This document shows, piece by piece, positions 52,065 to 60,252 of a stretch of DNA of 64,000 nucleotides (position 1 is the stretch's first letter; the number at the start of each line of letters is the position of its first letter). The stretch comes from an uncultured Flavobacterium sp. (GTDB lineage Bacteria; Bacteroidota; Bacteroidia; Flavobacteriales; Flavobacteriaceae): NCBI RefSeq assembly GCF_943913405.1, contig NZ_CALTYA010000014.1, positions 13,862 to 77,861 on the forward strand, given 5' to 3'. The notes beneath the pieces are model-generated. The model was given only the letters and a program-made list of their open reading frames with translations. It was not told the origin of the DNA and searched no databases. The translations under genes were made by a program, and so were the position numbers.

Positions 52065-52904
52065 ATGAGTGCAATAAACTGGGAAACTGTTAAAGATTTC
52101 GAAGATATAACCTATAAAAAATCAAATGGCGTTGCGCGAATCGCTTTCAACCGTCCAGATGTAAGAAATGCTTTTCGTCCAAAAACCACGGCAGAATTAT
52201 ACCAAGCTTTTTATGATGCCCAAGAAGACACGTCAATCGGCGTAGTTTTGCTTTCTGCGGAAGGTCCGTCGTCAAAAGATGGCGTCTATTCTTTCTGCAG
52301 CGGAGGCGATCAAAAAGCGAGAGGAAACCAAGGATATGTCGGCGATGACGGAATGCACCGCTTGAATATTTTAGAAGTGCAGAGATTGATTCGTTTTATG
52401 CCAAAAGTAGTCATTGCAGTAGTTCCGGGCTGGGCAGTTGGCGGAGGGCACAGCCTTCACGTAGTTTGCGATTTGACTTTAGCAAGCAAGGAACATGCTA
52501 TTTTCAAGCAGACTGACGCTGACGTAACCAGTTTCGACGGAGGTTATGGTTCTGCATATCTAGCCAAAATGGTCGGGCAGAAAAAAGCCAGGGAAATTTT
52601 CTTTCTTGGAAGAAATTACTCAGCTCAAGACGCTTTTGATATGGGAATGGTAAATGCCGTAATTCCGCACGATGAGTTGGAAAACACCGCATACCAATGG
52701 GCTCAGGAAATTCTTGAAAAATCGCCAATGTCAATAAAAATGCTAAAATTTGCCATGAACTTAACAGACGATGGAATGGTCGGACAGCAAGTTTTTGCAG
52801 GCGAAGCAACTCGTTTGGCCTACATGACGGAAGAAGCAAAAGAAGGAAGAAACGCCTTTTTAGAAAAGAGAAAACCTAACTTTGAGAAGAAATATTTGCC
52901 GTAA
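52065..52904 (+). CDS. menB: 1,4-dihydroxy-2-naphthoyl-CoA synthase
   Basis: A protein of 279 residues in the crotonase family that closes the second ring of menaquinone. It shows the CoA oxyanion region FCSGGDQKARG (78-88), PGWAVGGGHSLH (121-132) and KQTDADVTSFDGGYGSAYLAKMVG (148-171, in two parts). Asp151 takes the place where the E. coli enzyme has a glycine that binds bicarbonate; an Asp here marks the bicarbonate-independent (type II) MenB. It is divergent from the C1 peptidase and begins the second men block. The thioesterase and isochorismate synthase of the same pathway lie at 7.5-9 kb. Confidence 0.96.
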   Translation: MSAINWETVKDFEDITYKKSNGVARIAFNRPDVRNAFRPKTTAELYQAFYDAQEDTSIGVVLLSAEGPSSKDGVYSFCSGGDQKARGNQGYVGDDGMHRLNILEVQRLIRFMPKVVIAVVPGWAVGGGHSLHVVCDLTLASKEHAIFKQTDADVTSFDGGYGSAYLAKMVGQKKAREIFFLGRNYSAQDAFDMGMVNAVIPHDELENTAYQWAQEILEKSPMSIKMLKFAMNLTDDGMVGQQVFAGEATRLAYMTEEAKEGRNAFLEKRKPNFEKKYLP

Positions 52905-52951
52905 TTTTAGGCAATAGTAATTAGCCAACAGGCAAAAGCTATCAGTATTAC

Positions 52952-53003
52952 GCTAAACTTTGCTAAACTCTGCGAAAAACCTTTGCGAAACTTTGCGTTA
53001 AAA
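52952..53003 (+). repeat. Iteron-like TTTGCG/TTTGCT direct repeats
   Basis: Five units of about 10 bases begin at 52952, 52962, 52972, 52985 and 52995: GCTAAACTTT, GCTAAACTCT, GCGAAAAACCTTT, GCGAAACTTT and GCGTTAAAA. They fill most of the gap between menB and the PH-domain gene. The core CTTTGCG is the same as in the inverted repeats at 36276-36381. Confidence 0.8.
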
Positions 53004-53014
53004 AAACCTTCCAA

Positions 53015-53536
53015 ATGGAAAACTTCACAAACGAAACACTAAATCTAAGTTCACTCCCCAAATTCGAGGAAGTGAATTTTTCTCCCTTGCATAAAAATTA
53101 CACCAAAGTAGTTCACATCAATATTGCCATAACGTTGTTGATTTTCGCTATTGGAATAAGTATTTTGCTGTACTTCAACGAAGAACTCCAATCCAAAACA
53201 AGCTATCTGATTTTCGGAATTTCTTACCTGGTTTTCGCCTTGATTTTATTCTTCGGAACTACCGCAAGCGTAAAAAGGCGCGGTTTTGCTGTAAGAGAAA
53301 AAGACATCTTATATAAAAGAGGATTGATTTCCACGACAACAACAATGATTCCGTTCAACAGAATTCAGCACGTTGCCATGCACGAAGGTGTTTTTTCTAG
53401 AATTTTCAACTTAGCGCAAATACAAATTTTTACCGCGGGCGGAAGCACAAGCGACGTGAAAATATCCGGAATTGAAAAAGAAAAAGCGGAAAATATCAAG
53501 GAACTTCTGATGCAGAAAATCCAAAATGAAATCTAA
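53015..53536 (+). CDS. PH domain membrane protein (YdbS-like)
   Basis: A protein of 173 residues with two membrane segments (about 32-50 and 58-78) followed by a bacterial PH domain type 2: KRRGFAVREKDILYKRGLISTTTTMIPFNRIQHVAMHEG, quoted here only as start and end of the region near 88-126, and QIQIFTAGGSTSDVKI. The domain is on the cytoplasmic side. It is the small partner of the next protein; the two overlap by one base (TAATG). Such YdbS/YdbT pairs give resistance to certain bacteriocins in Bacillus, but have no defined role here. Confidence 0.88.
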   Translation: MENFTNETLNLSSLPKFEEVNFSPLHKNYTKVVHINIAITLLIFAIGISILLYFNEELQSKTSYLIFGISYLVFALILFFGTTASVKRRGFAVREKDILYKRGLISTTTTMIPFNRIQHVAMHEGVFSRIFNLAQIQIFTAGGSTSDVKISGIEKEKAENIKELLMQKIQNEI

Positions 53537-55050
53537 TGCAGATCGATTTTAAAAGCCCGCAAAGACAATCAATCACGGGAATCGTGATTATGTTTGCCGA
53601 CACGTTTCAAAGCGTAATCCGTGCAATTTGGGCGCCATTATTGATTATTCTTTTCAAGTTAGAACCTGAAAAATATGTAATTGTAGGTTTGAGTTTCGTA
53701 GGAATCGTAATTTTTGTCGGCGTTGTAGCTTTTTTAAAATACAGAAATTTCACATTTTTCTTAGACGAAGAAAAGCAGGAATTTATCTTAAGCAAAGGAA
53801 TTCTCAACAAAAGCAGAATCAATATCCAGCTTTCAAAAATCCAGCAGGTGAATATCAACCAATCGATAATCCAGAAGATTGTTGGCGTTTATAGCCTTGA
53901 TATTGATACCGCCGGAACCGATAAAAAAGAAATCAGCATTCGTGCCATTGACCAAAATCTGGCTTTAATTCTGAAAGAAAGATTGTTAGACTATGACAAT
54001 AAAGAAGAAATTGTTTCAGATGAAAATCAGGAAGCCATTACTGAGAAAATAAATACTTCAAAACCTTTCATTAAAATAAGTTACGCAACCTTATTTAAAG
54101 TAGGAATTACATCAAAATACGGCAGGACGATTGCAATTTTAATTACTTTTGTGATTACTTTATTCCAAACTTTAAATGATGCAGTCGATACTTTTGAGTT
54201 AGATGAAACGCAAGTCGATTCTGCTTTTGAGCAAGGAGTTGGTTTGTTTTCCGCAGGTATTTTGATCATCGCCCTTTTGGCTGTAATCTTGCTGATAAAT
54301 ATTGTCAGGACGTTTATAAAGCATTTCGATTTTGAGATGAAAAAGCAAAGGCAGTCTTTGATCATCACTTCGGGATTGTTTGCCAAGAGAAACACTTTGC
54401 TGAATCCAAATAAAGTGCAGATTACTTCTTACAGCCAAAATTATTTCCAGAAGAAATTCGGAATTCTGGACATGAATATGAAGCAGGCTTCAAATACAGA
54501 AGTAAAGGAAGGGCAGAAAAAAAGCAACGCCATAGAGATTCCAGGCTGTAATGATTTTGAAAGAGATGAAATCCTGAAAATTATTCTAGGCAAAATTCCT
54601 GAAAAAGGAAATGATTATGTTCCAAATTTTCGCTATTTGATTTTCAGAATTCTGTTCGGAATCCTTATTCCTGCAGTAATTTTTATAATCCTGGCGCTAT
54701 ATGTAATTGAAAATCTGAGTTTTTATTTGCCGTTTGTAATTGCTTATTTGGCGCTTACAAGCTTTATGATTTATTTCGGATTTAAAAACTACAGACTTTT
54801 TTCTAGTCCAGATTTTATCATAAAAAAACACGGCGCTTGGGATTTAGAGCATGAAATTATCGAACCGCATAAAATCCAAGCGATTACGGCAAAGCAATAT
54901 TTCTGGCACAAAAGTTCAGATGTCGGCCACCTGATTTTGCATACTGCCGCCGGAGATGTTGATTTTCATTTTGGTAATTTTACCGAAATTAAGCAATTAG
55001 TCAATTTTTGGCTCTATCAAGTGGAGACATCTAAAGAAAATTGGATGTAA
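53536..55050 (+). CDS. PH domain membrane protein (YdbT-like)
   Basis: A protein of 504 residues, the larger partner of the YdbS-like protein. It has three PH type 2 units, each after a pair of membrane helices: around 75-150 (EFILSKGILNKSRINIQLSK), 275-350 (SLIITSGLFAKRNTLLNPNK) and 415-495 (PDFIIKKHGAWDLEHEIIEP). Helical pairs lie near 18-62, 188-255 and 365-410. The order is typical of the family. Translation is coupled to the upstream gene. It sits between menB and menA, probably in one transcript, but no link to quinone synthesis is known. Confidence 0.88.
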   Translation: MQIDFKSPQRQSITGIVIMFADTFQSVIRAIWAPLLIILFKLEPEKYVIVGLSFVGIVIFVGVVAFLKYRNFTFFLDEEKQEFILSKGILNKSRINIQLSKIQQVNINQSIIQKIVGVYSLDIDTAGTDKKEISIRAIDQNLALILKERLLDYDNKEEIVSDENQEAITEKINTSKPFIKISYATLFKVGITSKYGRTIAILITFVITLFQTLNDAVDTFELDETQVDSAFEQGVGLFSAGILIIALLAVILLINIVRTFIKHFDFEMKKQRQSLIITSGLFAKRNTLLNPNKVQITSYSQNYFQKKFGILDMNMKQASNTEVKEGQKKSNAIEIPGCNDFERDEILKIILGKIPEKGNDYVPNFRYLIFRILFGILIPAVIFIILALYVIENLSFYLPFVIAYLALTSFMIYFGFKNYRLFSSPDFIIKKHGAWDLEHEIIEPHKIQAITAKQYFWHKSSDVGHLILHTAAGDVDFHFGNFTEIKQLVNFWLYQVETSKENWM

Positions 55051-55086
55051 CTTTGCAAAAGAATTATTTACGAATAAACACTAAAA

Positions 55087-56034
55087 ATGAAACATTGGGT
55101 TGAAGCAGCGCGCCTGCGAACTTTACCGCTGTCGGTATCAGGAATTATTGTCGGAAGCATGTTTGCGTTGGCTTATCCAACGGCAAATGTTTTAACGCCA
55201 ACAGAAGTTTTTAATTGGCAATTGTTTGGTTTTGCAATACTGACGACGCTTGGATTGCAGGTTTTGTCAAACTTCGCAAATGATTATGGCGACGGAATGA
55301 AAGGCACCGACAACGAAGACAGAATCGGGCCAAAACGCGCCATCCAGAGTGGCGTGATTTCTCCAGAAGCCATGAAAAAAGCGATAATCATTACTTCGGT
55401 ATTGACGTTTATTTCGGCACTTTTACTGATTTATTTTGCCTTCGGCGAAGCTTATATCTGGTATTCAATTTTGTTTATTATTCTTGGATTATTAGCAATC
55501 GCTTCAGCAATTCGTTACACAGTGGGCGATACGGCTTACGGTTACAGAGGTTTTGGAGATTTCTTCGTATTCGTTTTCTTCGGATTAGTAAGTACGCTAG
55601 GCGTGAACTTTTTATACTCCAAAGAAGTAGATTACCGATTAATTCTTCCGGCTATAGCTATTGGATTTCTAAGCGTAGGCGTTTTGAATTTGAACAACAT
55701 GCGTGACGAAGCTTCTGATAGAAAAGCTGGAAAAAATACAATCGTAGTGAAAATCGGCGGTGCAAAAGCGAAAAAATATCATTATTTCTTGATTGTTTCT
55801 GCCATGATTTTGGTGTTGGTATTTGCTGTTTTAAAAGATTTTAATTTTGACCAATATATTTTTCTTCTCGCTTATTTTCCATTGACAAAACATTTGATCA
55901 CCGTTTCTAGAAATACTGAACCGAGAGCTTTAGACCCTGAATTGAAAAAATTAGCGCTCAGCACTTTCCTTTTGTCGGTTTTGCTGTCGCTTTGCATGAT
56001 CTTTTTCTTTTCAGATATTATTGTAAACAGCTAA
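55087..56034 (+). CDS. menA: 1,4-dihydroxy-2-naphthoate polyprenyltransferase
   Basis: A membrane enzyme of 315 residues that attaches the isoprenoid tail to 1,4-dihydroxy-2-naphthoate. Eight to nine membrane segments cover the chain. The prenyl-diphosphate motif is NFANDYGDGMKGTDNEDR (about 61-78), with a second Asp-rich region in NLNNMRDEASDRKAGKNT (near 203-220). The N-terminal VEAARLRTLPLSVSGI is typical of MenA. The length is normal. It stands 37 bp after the PH-domain gene. Confidence 0.96.
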   Translation: MKHWVEAARLRTLPLSVSGIIVGSMFALAYPTANVLTPTEVFNWQLFGFAILTTLGLQVLSNFANDYGDGMKGTDNEDRIGPKRAIQSGVISPEAMKKAIIITSVLTFISALLLIYFAFGEAYIWYSILFIILGLLAIASAIRYTVGDTAYGYRGFGDFFVFVFFGLVSTLGVNFLYSKEVDYRLILPAIAIGFLSVGVLNLNNMRDEASDRKAGKNTIVVKIGGAKAKKYHYFLIVSAMILVLVFAVLKDFNFDQYIFLLAYFPLTKHLITVSRNTEPRALDPELKKLALSTFLLSVLLSLCMIFFFSDIIVNS

Positions 56035-56045
56035 AAACTAAGAAT

Positions 56046-56723
56046 ATGAAAATTACTTTTTACGGACAATCAAGCCTCGGCATCGAAGTCGGAGGCAAAA
56101 ACATAATAGTAGATCCTTTTATTTCTGCGAACGAATTGGCAAGCCATATCAATATCGACGAGCTGAAAGCAGATTATATTTTGGTGACGCACGCACACGG
56201 TGACCATACTTTAGACGTGGAAGCCATTGCAAAAAGAACTGGCGCTACAATCGTTTCTAATGCTGAAATTGCTACTTATTACGAGAAAAAAGGTTTTAAA
56301 AGCCATCCGATGAATCACGGAGGCAGCTGGAAATTCGACTTCGGAACCGTAAAATATGTCAGCGCAATCCATTCAAGTTCTTTTCATGACGGCACTTATG
56401 GCGGAAACCCTGGTGGTTTTGTGATTGAAGGCGAACACAAAAATATATACATCGCTGGCGACACGGCTTTGACTTTCGACATGAAGCTGATTCCGTTGCG
56501 AACAAAACTTGATTTAGCGATTCTGCCAATCGGAAACAACTTCACAATGGATGTTGAAGATGCCATCATTGCATCTGATTTTGTGGAATGCGACAAAGTT
56601 TTGGGTTACCATTATGATACTTTCGGCTACATAAAAATCGATCATGAAGAAGCTAAAAAGAAATTCTTCGACAAAGGCAAAGACCTGATGCTGCTGGAAA
56701 TCGGAGCCTTTTTAGAGCTTTAA
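56046..56723 (+). CDS. Metal-dependent hydrolase (UPF0173, metallo-beta-lactamase fold)
   Basis: A protein of 225 residues in the metallo-beta-lactamase superfamily, UPF0173 branch. The metal motif THAHGDHTLDVEAIA (near 54-68) supplies His and Asp ligands, with further ligands in AIHSSSFHDG, YIAGDTALTFD and GYHYDTF. It lacks a signal peptide. I chose the ATG at 56046, 12 bp after menA ends, in place of an in-frame codon inside menA. The substrate is unknown. It is probably co-transcribed with menA. Confidence 0.93.
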   Translation: MKITFYGQSSLGIEVGGKNIIVDPFISANELASHINIDELKADYILVTHAHGDHTLDVEAIAKRTGATIVSNAEIATYYEKKGFKSHPMNHGGSWKFDFGTVKYVSAIHSSSFHDGTYGGNPGGFVIEGEHKNIYIAGDTALTFDMKLIPLRTKLDLAILPIGNNFTMDVEDAIIASDFVECDKVLGYHYDTFGYIKIDHEEAKKKFFDKGKDLMLLEIGAFLEL

Positions 56724-56741
56724 AATAATTAGAAGCATAAA

Positions 56742-57953
56742 ATGTCTACAAAAAAAATACTGCTTTCTTTCCTGCTTTTTGCTTCACAGCAAGCCATTTT
56801 TGCCCAGCAAGATGGCTACTGGGACAAAGATCGCGCGACCACAAAAGAAATCATCGTTTCTGCTGGAGACAGGGTTTCTGTAAAAACCGAAGACCTGCCT
56901 ACCGGAACAACAGAAGTTGTTTACAGAATTACGCTTTTGGATGAAAACCAGCAGATGGCGAACAGCTTGGTTTCACTATTGAAAGCCATTCCTGATCCTT
57001 CTGGAATCAGCCAGGGAAGCGCCGGAGCGGTTTTCTTGATGTCTAAGGTTTCTGGCGACGATAAATGCAAGTATGCTATTTTTTCTACATCAAATTTTGC
57101 CACCGACTATCAAAAATATGGAAAGACTACAAAGGCATGCCTTGTGCAAAACGCACCTTTGAGCAAAGATGCAAAGCGCCTTACGCTAGAAAAATCGTCT
57201 TGCCTTTCTGCGGACGGAGAAAATATTTGGTTCGGATTTGAAAGCCAAAACTGGATCATGAAGCAGAAAATTGTCTTGGAAGTCGTGCCCTGGGTAGACA
57301 ACAAGCTCAGCAAAGGCTGGAATCTTGACAACCGCCAAACGGTTTTAAAGCAAATCAAGACTTCAGAATTTGCAAAGCAATTGCTGAATCCGGATGATTT
57401 TTCGCTTTGCGTTTTAGAGAAATTGCAGGCTAAATATAAATTCAAGGAGTTTCAAAGCCTTCTGGCAATTGAAAAATCAAAAGCTTTTAAAGATTTCGGG
57501 AACGCCTGCCTTTCTGAAAAACCAGCGAACAAATCAATCTTGACCGCCATCCGATTGGATGCGCAACAGCTTTTCAAGAATAAAAAATACGAAGAAGCCA
57601 TCCAGTTATTGCAGGCTGGAATTGTGGATAACGACAACGCGACAGTTTTAGACTACAATGCTTTAGGACAGTACTATTTGTATTCCAAGCAGTTTGAAAA
57701 AGCGCAGAAAGTTTTGAAGGAAGCAGAGAAGCTAGATGCTTCTGAATTGCTGGTGCAGTTGAACCTGGCGCATTTGTATTTGCTGAATGACGATTATAAA
57801 AAGGCAAAAGAGCTTCATAAAAAATACAAAACCCAGAATGTCACTTCAAAACTAAGCTGGGTTGCAAAAACAAAATCAGACTTTGAAGACTTGCAGAAAG
57901 CAGGCTTCAAGAATGATGATTTTGAAAGGATTTTAAAATTACTAGAAGAATAG
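56742..57953 (+). CDS. Secreted tetratricopeptide repeat protein
   Basis: A protein of 403 residues. A signal peptide (1-21, ending AIFAQ) leads to a beta-rich N-terminal domain (about 30-190, GDRVSVKTEDLPTGTTEVVY onward) that I do not recognise. The C-terminal part has three to four TPR units (about 265-390): LFKNKKYEEAIQLLQAGI, LGQYYLYSKQFEKAQKVL, LAHLYLLNDDYKKAKELH. It lies 18 bp after the UPF0173 gene. A hairpin terminator follows directly. Confidence 0.83.
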   Translation: MSTKKILLSFLLFASQQAIFAQQDGYWDKDRATTKEIIVSAGDRVSVKTEDLPTGTTEVVYRITLLDENQQMANSLVSLLKAIPDPSGISQGSAGAVFLMSKVSGDDKCKYAIFSTSNFATDYQKYGKTTKACLVQNAPLSKDAKRLTLEKSSCLSADGENIWFGFESQNWIMKQKIVLEVVPWVDNKLSKGWNLDNRQTVLKQIKTSEFAKQLLNPDDFSLCVLEKLQAKYKFKEFQSLLAIEKSKAFKDFGNACLSEKPANKSILTAIRLDAQQLFKNKKYEEAIQLLQAGIVDNDNATVLDYNALGQYYLYSKQFEKAQKVLKEAEKLDASELLVQLNLAHLYLLNDDYKKAKELHKKYKTQNVTSKLSWVAKTKSDFEDLQKAGFKNDDFERILKLLEE

Positions 57954-57957
57954 ATTT

Positions 57958-57992
57958 AAAAAGACTTTGCAAATCAAGCAAAGTCTTTTTTG
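57958..57992 (+). terminator. Terminator between the TPR gene and menC
   Basis: AAAAAGACTTTGC and GCAAAGTCTTTTT form a 13-bp stem with a seven-base loop, followed by a T. It lies 25 bp before menC, so menC is either expressed by read-through or from a promoter I could not find. Confidence 0.9.
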
Positions 57993-58016
57993 TTTCAAAC
58001 CATTAAACTGAATTTT

Positions 58017-59054
58017 ATGCTGAAAGCTTCCTATAAAAAGTATATTCTTGATTTTAAGCGTCCTTCTGGGACGTCGCGAGGTGTAATGACCCAGAAGGAG
58101 ACTTGGTTCTTGATTCTTGAAGAAAACGGCAAAAAAGGCATAGGCGAGTGCGGCATCCTCAGAAGCTTGAGTGCCGACGACCGTCCTGATTATGAAGAAA
58201 AGCTAAAATGGACCTGCGAGAATATTGCTTTAGGAAAGGAAAAGCTGTGGGAATCTTTGCTGGAATTTCCTTCAATCCAGTTTGGCGTGGAGATGGCTTT
58301 TCAGTCTTTGGAAAGCGAAAATCCTTTTGTTTTATTTCCTTCGGAGTTTACAAAAGGGACGAAAAATATTCCAATAAATGGCTTGGTTTGGATGGGGGAA
58401 CCGGGCTTTATGAAAGCGCAGATTGAAGAGAAACTGGCGCAGGGTTTTAACTGCATAAAATTGAAAATAGGTGCGATAGATTTTGACAAAGAATTAGAAT
58501 TATTGCGCTTTATCCGCCAAAATTATGACGCTGAAACCATCGAAATCAGGGTTGATGCGAACGGCGGATTTACTTCTGAAGAAGCTTTAGGTAAATTAAA
58601 TCAATTAGCTGGTTTTGAATTGCATAGTATAGAGCAACCTATAGAAAAAAATCAGCATGACAGTATGTCGGAGCTGTGTAAAAGGACTCCTTTTCCTATT
58701 GCTTTGGATGAAGAGCTTATTGGCGTATTTAATTATGAAGAAAAGGAAGCTTTGCTGCAAAAAATAAAGCCTCAATTCATCATTTTAAAGCCTAGTCTGA
58801 TAGGCGGTTTTCGAGGTTCGAAAGAATGGATTGCGCTTGCTGAAAAATACAATATCGGGTGGTGGATTACTTCGGCTTTGGAGAGCAATATCGGCTTGAA
58901 TGCGATTGCACAATGGACTTTTTTACAGCAAAATTTGATGCCACAGGGATTAGGTACTGGCGGTCTTTATACCAATAATTTCGATTGTCCTTTGGAGGTG
59001 AAGAATGGCGAATTGGTTTATAATCCTGAGATGGATTGGGAAGTGGGTTTTTAA
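58017..59054 (+). CDS. menC: o-Succinylbenzoate synthase
   Basis: A protein of 345 residues in the enolase superfamily that dehydrates SHCHC to o-succinylbenzoate. The conserved residues are Lys148 and Lys150 in CIKLKIG, Asp180 in RVDANGGF, Glu206 in SIEQPIE, Asp231/Glu232 in ALDEELIG and Lys258 in ILKPSLIGG, covering the catalytic lysine pair and the metal ligands. I chose the ATG at 58017; nine codons upstream there is a TTG with no family match. A hairpin separates it from the TPR gene. menE and menD are not adjacent. Confidence 0.95.
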   Translation: MLKASYKKYILDFKRPSGTSRGVMTQKETWFLILEENGKKGIGECGILRSLSADDRPDYEEKLKWTCENIALGKEKLWESLLEFPSIQFGVEMAFQSLESENPFVLFPSEFTKGTKNIPINGLVWMGEPGFMKAQIEEKLAQGFNCIKLKIGAIDFDKELELLRFIRQNYDAETIEIRVDANGGFTSEEALGKLNQLAGFELHSIEQPIEKNQHDSMSELCKRTPFPIALDEELIGVFNYEEKEALLQKIKPQFIILKPSLIGGFRGSKEWIALAEKYNIGWWITSALESNIGLNAIAQWTFLQQNLMPQGLGTGGLYTNNFDCPLEVKNGELVYNPEMDWEVGF

Positions 59055-59149
59055 TTAAGGCGGCTGTCTTTTTTGCTACTGTTCTTCTGTTTTTTGTTTG
59101 GTGCTTCTGTCTTGCAGGGTGATTATTCTTCTGGCTTTTTTGTAGTTTT

Positions 59150-59566
59150 CTACAAAATCTTTGTTTGTCTTTTAAGGAGTATTGTGCTTCTGTTGATTTC
59201 TTTCTGCAGTCGCTTGAATTCTTTTCGCAGTTGCTTGTTTTCTTTCTGCAGTCGCTTGAATTCTTTTTGCAGTTGCTTGATTTCTTTCTGCAGTAGCTTG
59301 AATTCTTTTCGTAGTTGCTTGTTTTCTTTCTGCAGTTGCTTGATTTCTTTCTGCAGTCGCTTGAATTCTTTTCGCAGTCGTTTGATTTCTTTTTGCAGTT
59401 GATAGATTTCTTTTTGCAGTCGCTTGATTTCTTTTTGCGGTTGATAGATTTCTTTTTGCGGTTGCTTGTTTTCTTTTGGAAGGAGCTCGAATTCTTTTTG
59501 ATTTTGGGGGAGGAAGCGAAAAGCCAGAATCTTTATGAAAAATTCTGGCTTTGTTTCAAGTGGCAT
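59150..59566 (-). CDS. Heptad-repeat coiled-coil protein encoded by a minisatellite
   Basis: A 138-residue frame whose central part (about residues 28-125) is a run of seven-residue units of the type LQKEIKR, LRKEFKR and LQKENKQ. Leu and Ile/Phe/Asn fall on alternate core positions of a coiled coil, giving a single highly charged helix. The DNA below it is a 21-bp tandem repeat. The plus strand is also open in one frame but yields an implausible S/F/C-rich chain. The minus frame is the better candidate, yet expression is not shown and no homologue is named. Confidence 0.4.
   Translation of the reverse strand: MPLETKPEFFIKILAFRFLPQNQKEFELLPKENKQPQKEIYQPQKEIKRLQKEIYQLQKEIKRLRKEFKRLQKEIKQLQKENKQLRKEFKLLQKEIKQLQKEFKRLQKENKQLRKEFKRLQKEINRSTILLKRQTKIL
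59193..59477. repeat. 21-bp tandem repeat (minisatellite), 13 units plus a partial one
   Basis: Units of exactly 21 bp run from 59193 to 59465, with a partial unit to 59477. Typical units are TTGATTTCTTTCTGCAGTCGC and TTGAATTCTTTTCGCAGTTGC with variable bases at a few positions (A/T at the sixth to seventh, C/T and A/G later). The period equals seven codons, so copy changes keep the frame. No spacers are present, so this is not CRISPR. Confidence 0.95.
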
Positions 59567-59619
59567 GACATGCTTTTAAGCCTTATCGCAACTGCTTGCT
59601 GGGGCTATGCAATGAGAGC

Positions 59620-60216
59620 CTACTGCTTGATTCCTAATTGCTGCATGAAATTTAGGTTGTCCCAGTAGAGGTATTCTTCGGTCATTACGCCGTCTTTCCA
59701 GATGCCGATGGTGCACATGGCCATTTTTGCTTTTTTGCCTGTTGGCTGTATGAACTTCCCGCCGCCTATAGGCATTGGCTTGGTAAAGGTGCATTCAAAG
59801 GTTCCGGTCACGGCTGTCTTGTTGCCTGATCCGAAAGAAATGGGGTGCTCGATAACTTTGGTATCGGGCGCAAAGACAAACAGGGCCTTCAGATCTTCAA
59901 TGTGTTTTGCGAGTCCTTTGGTTGTCTTTCCGTCAGGCCAATGGCAGATGACATCTTCGGAGTGGGTTTCATGTACTCTCGACCACTGCTGTCCGCTGTA
60001 TACCTTGAAGTCAAGGGTGTCAAATTTTACAAGGTTTTTAGATGTTTCTTCGGTGCCGGCAACTAAGCTGGCGATGACTGCTTTCAGCGAATCTACTTCT
60101 GCCTTGCTCGTTTCTGCCTGCATTGCGGGCTTGTCTTCCTTGCAGCCGGTAAGGCTTGTCATTGCGATCAGTACTGCTGCCACGATAGCGCTCATGGCTG
60201 TAATTTTGTTTTTCAT
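59620..60216 (-). CDS. SnoaL-like (NTF2-fold) lipoprotein
   Basis: A protein of 198 residues with a lipoprotein signal (lipobox SLTGCK, cysteine 25). A short helical linker (about 35-65) precedes a SnoaL/NTF2-like domain of about 130 residues: YSGQQWSRVHETHSEDVICHWPDG, then LKALFVFAPDTKVIEHPISFG and TGTFECTFTKPMPIGGGKF. Such ester-cyclase-like folds may bind a small ligand or act enzymatically, but no catalytic site can be assigned. It would sit in the periplasm or on the surface. Confidence 0.82.
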   Translation of the reverse strand: MKNKITAMSAIVAAVLIAMTSLTGCKEDKPAMQAETSKAEVDSLKAVIASLVAGTEETSKNLVKFDTLDFKVYSGQQWSRVHETHSEDVICHWPDGKTTKGLAKHIEDLKALFVFAPDTKVIEHPISFGSGNKTAVTGTFECTFTKPMPIGGGKFIQPTGKKAKMAMCTIGIWKDGVMTEEYLYWDNLNFMQQLGIKQ

Positions 60217-60252
60217 AATAATTGTTTTTAGGTTAGTATTGGCTATGGCCGC

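Noticed and set aside
59073..59402. Open frame on the plus strand through the 21-bp repeat
   Set aside because: It reads as an S/F/C-rich repetitive chain of implausible composition and exists only because a 21-bp period keeps several frames open. The minus-strand heptad frame is the more credible one.
59193..59477. Possible CRISPR array
   Set aside because: The 21-bp units are directly contiguous with no unique spacers, and no cas gene is present.
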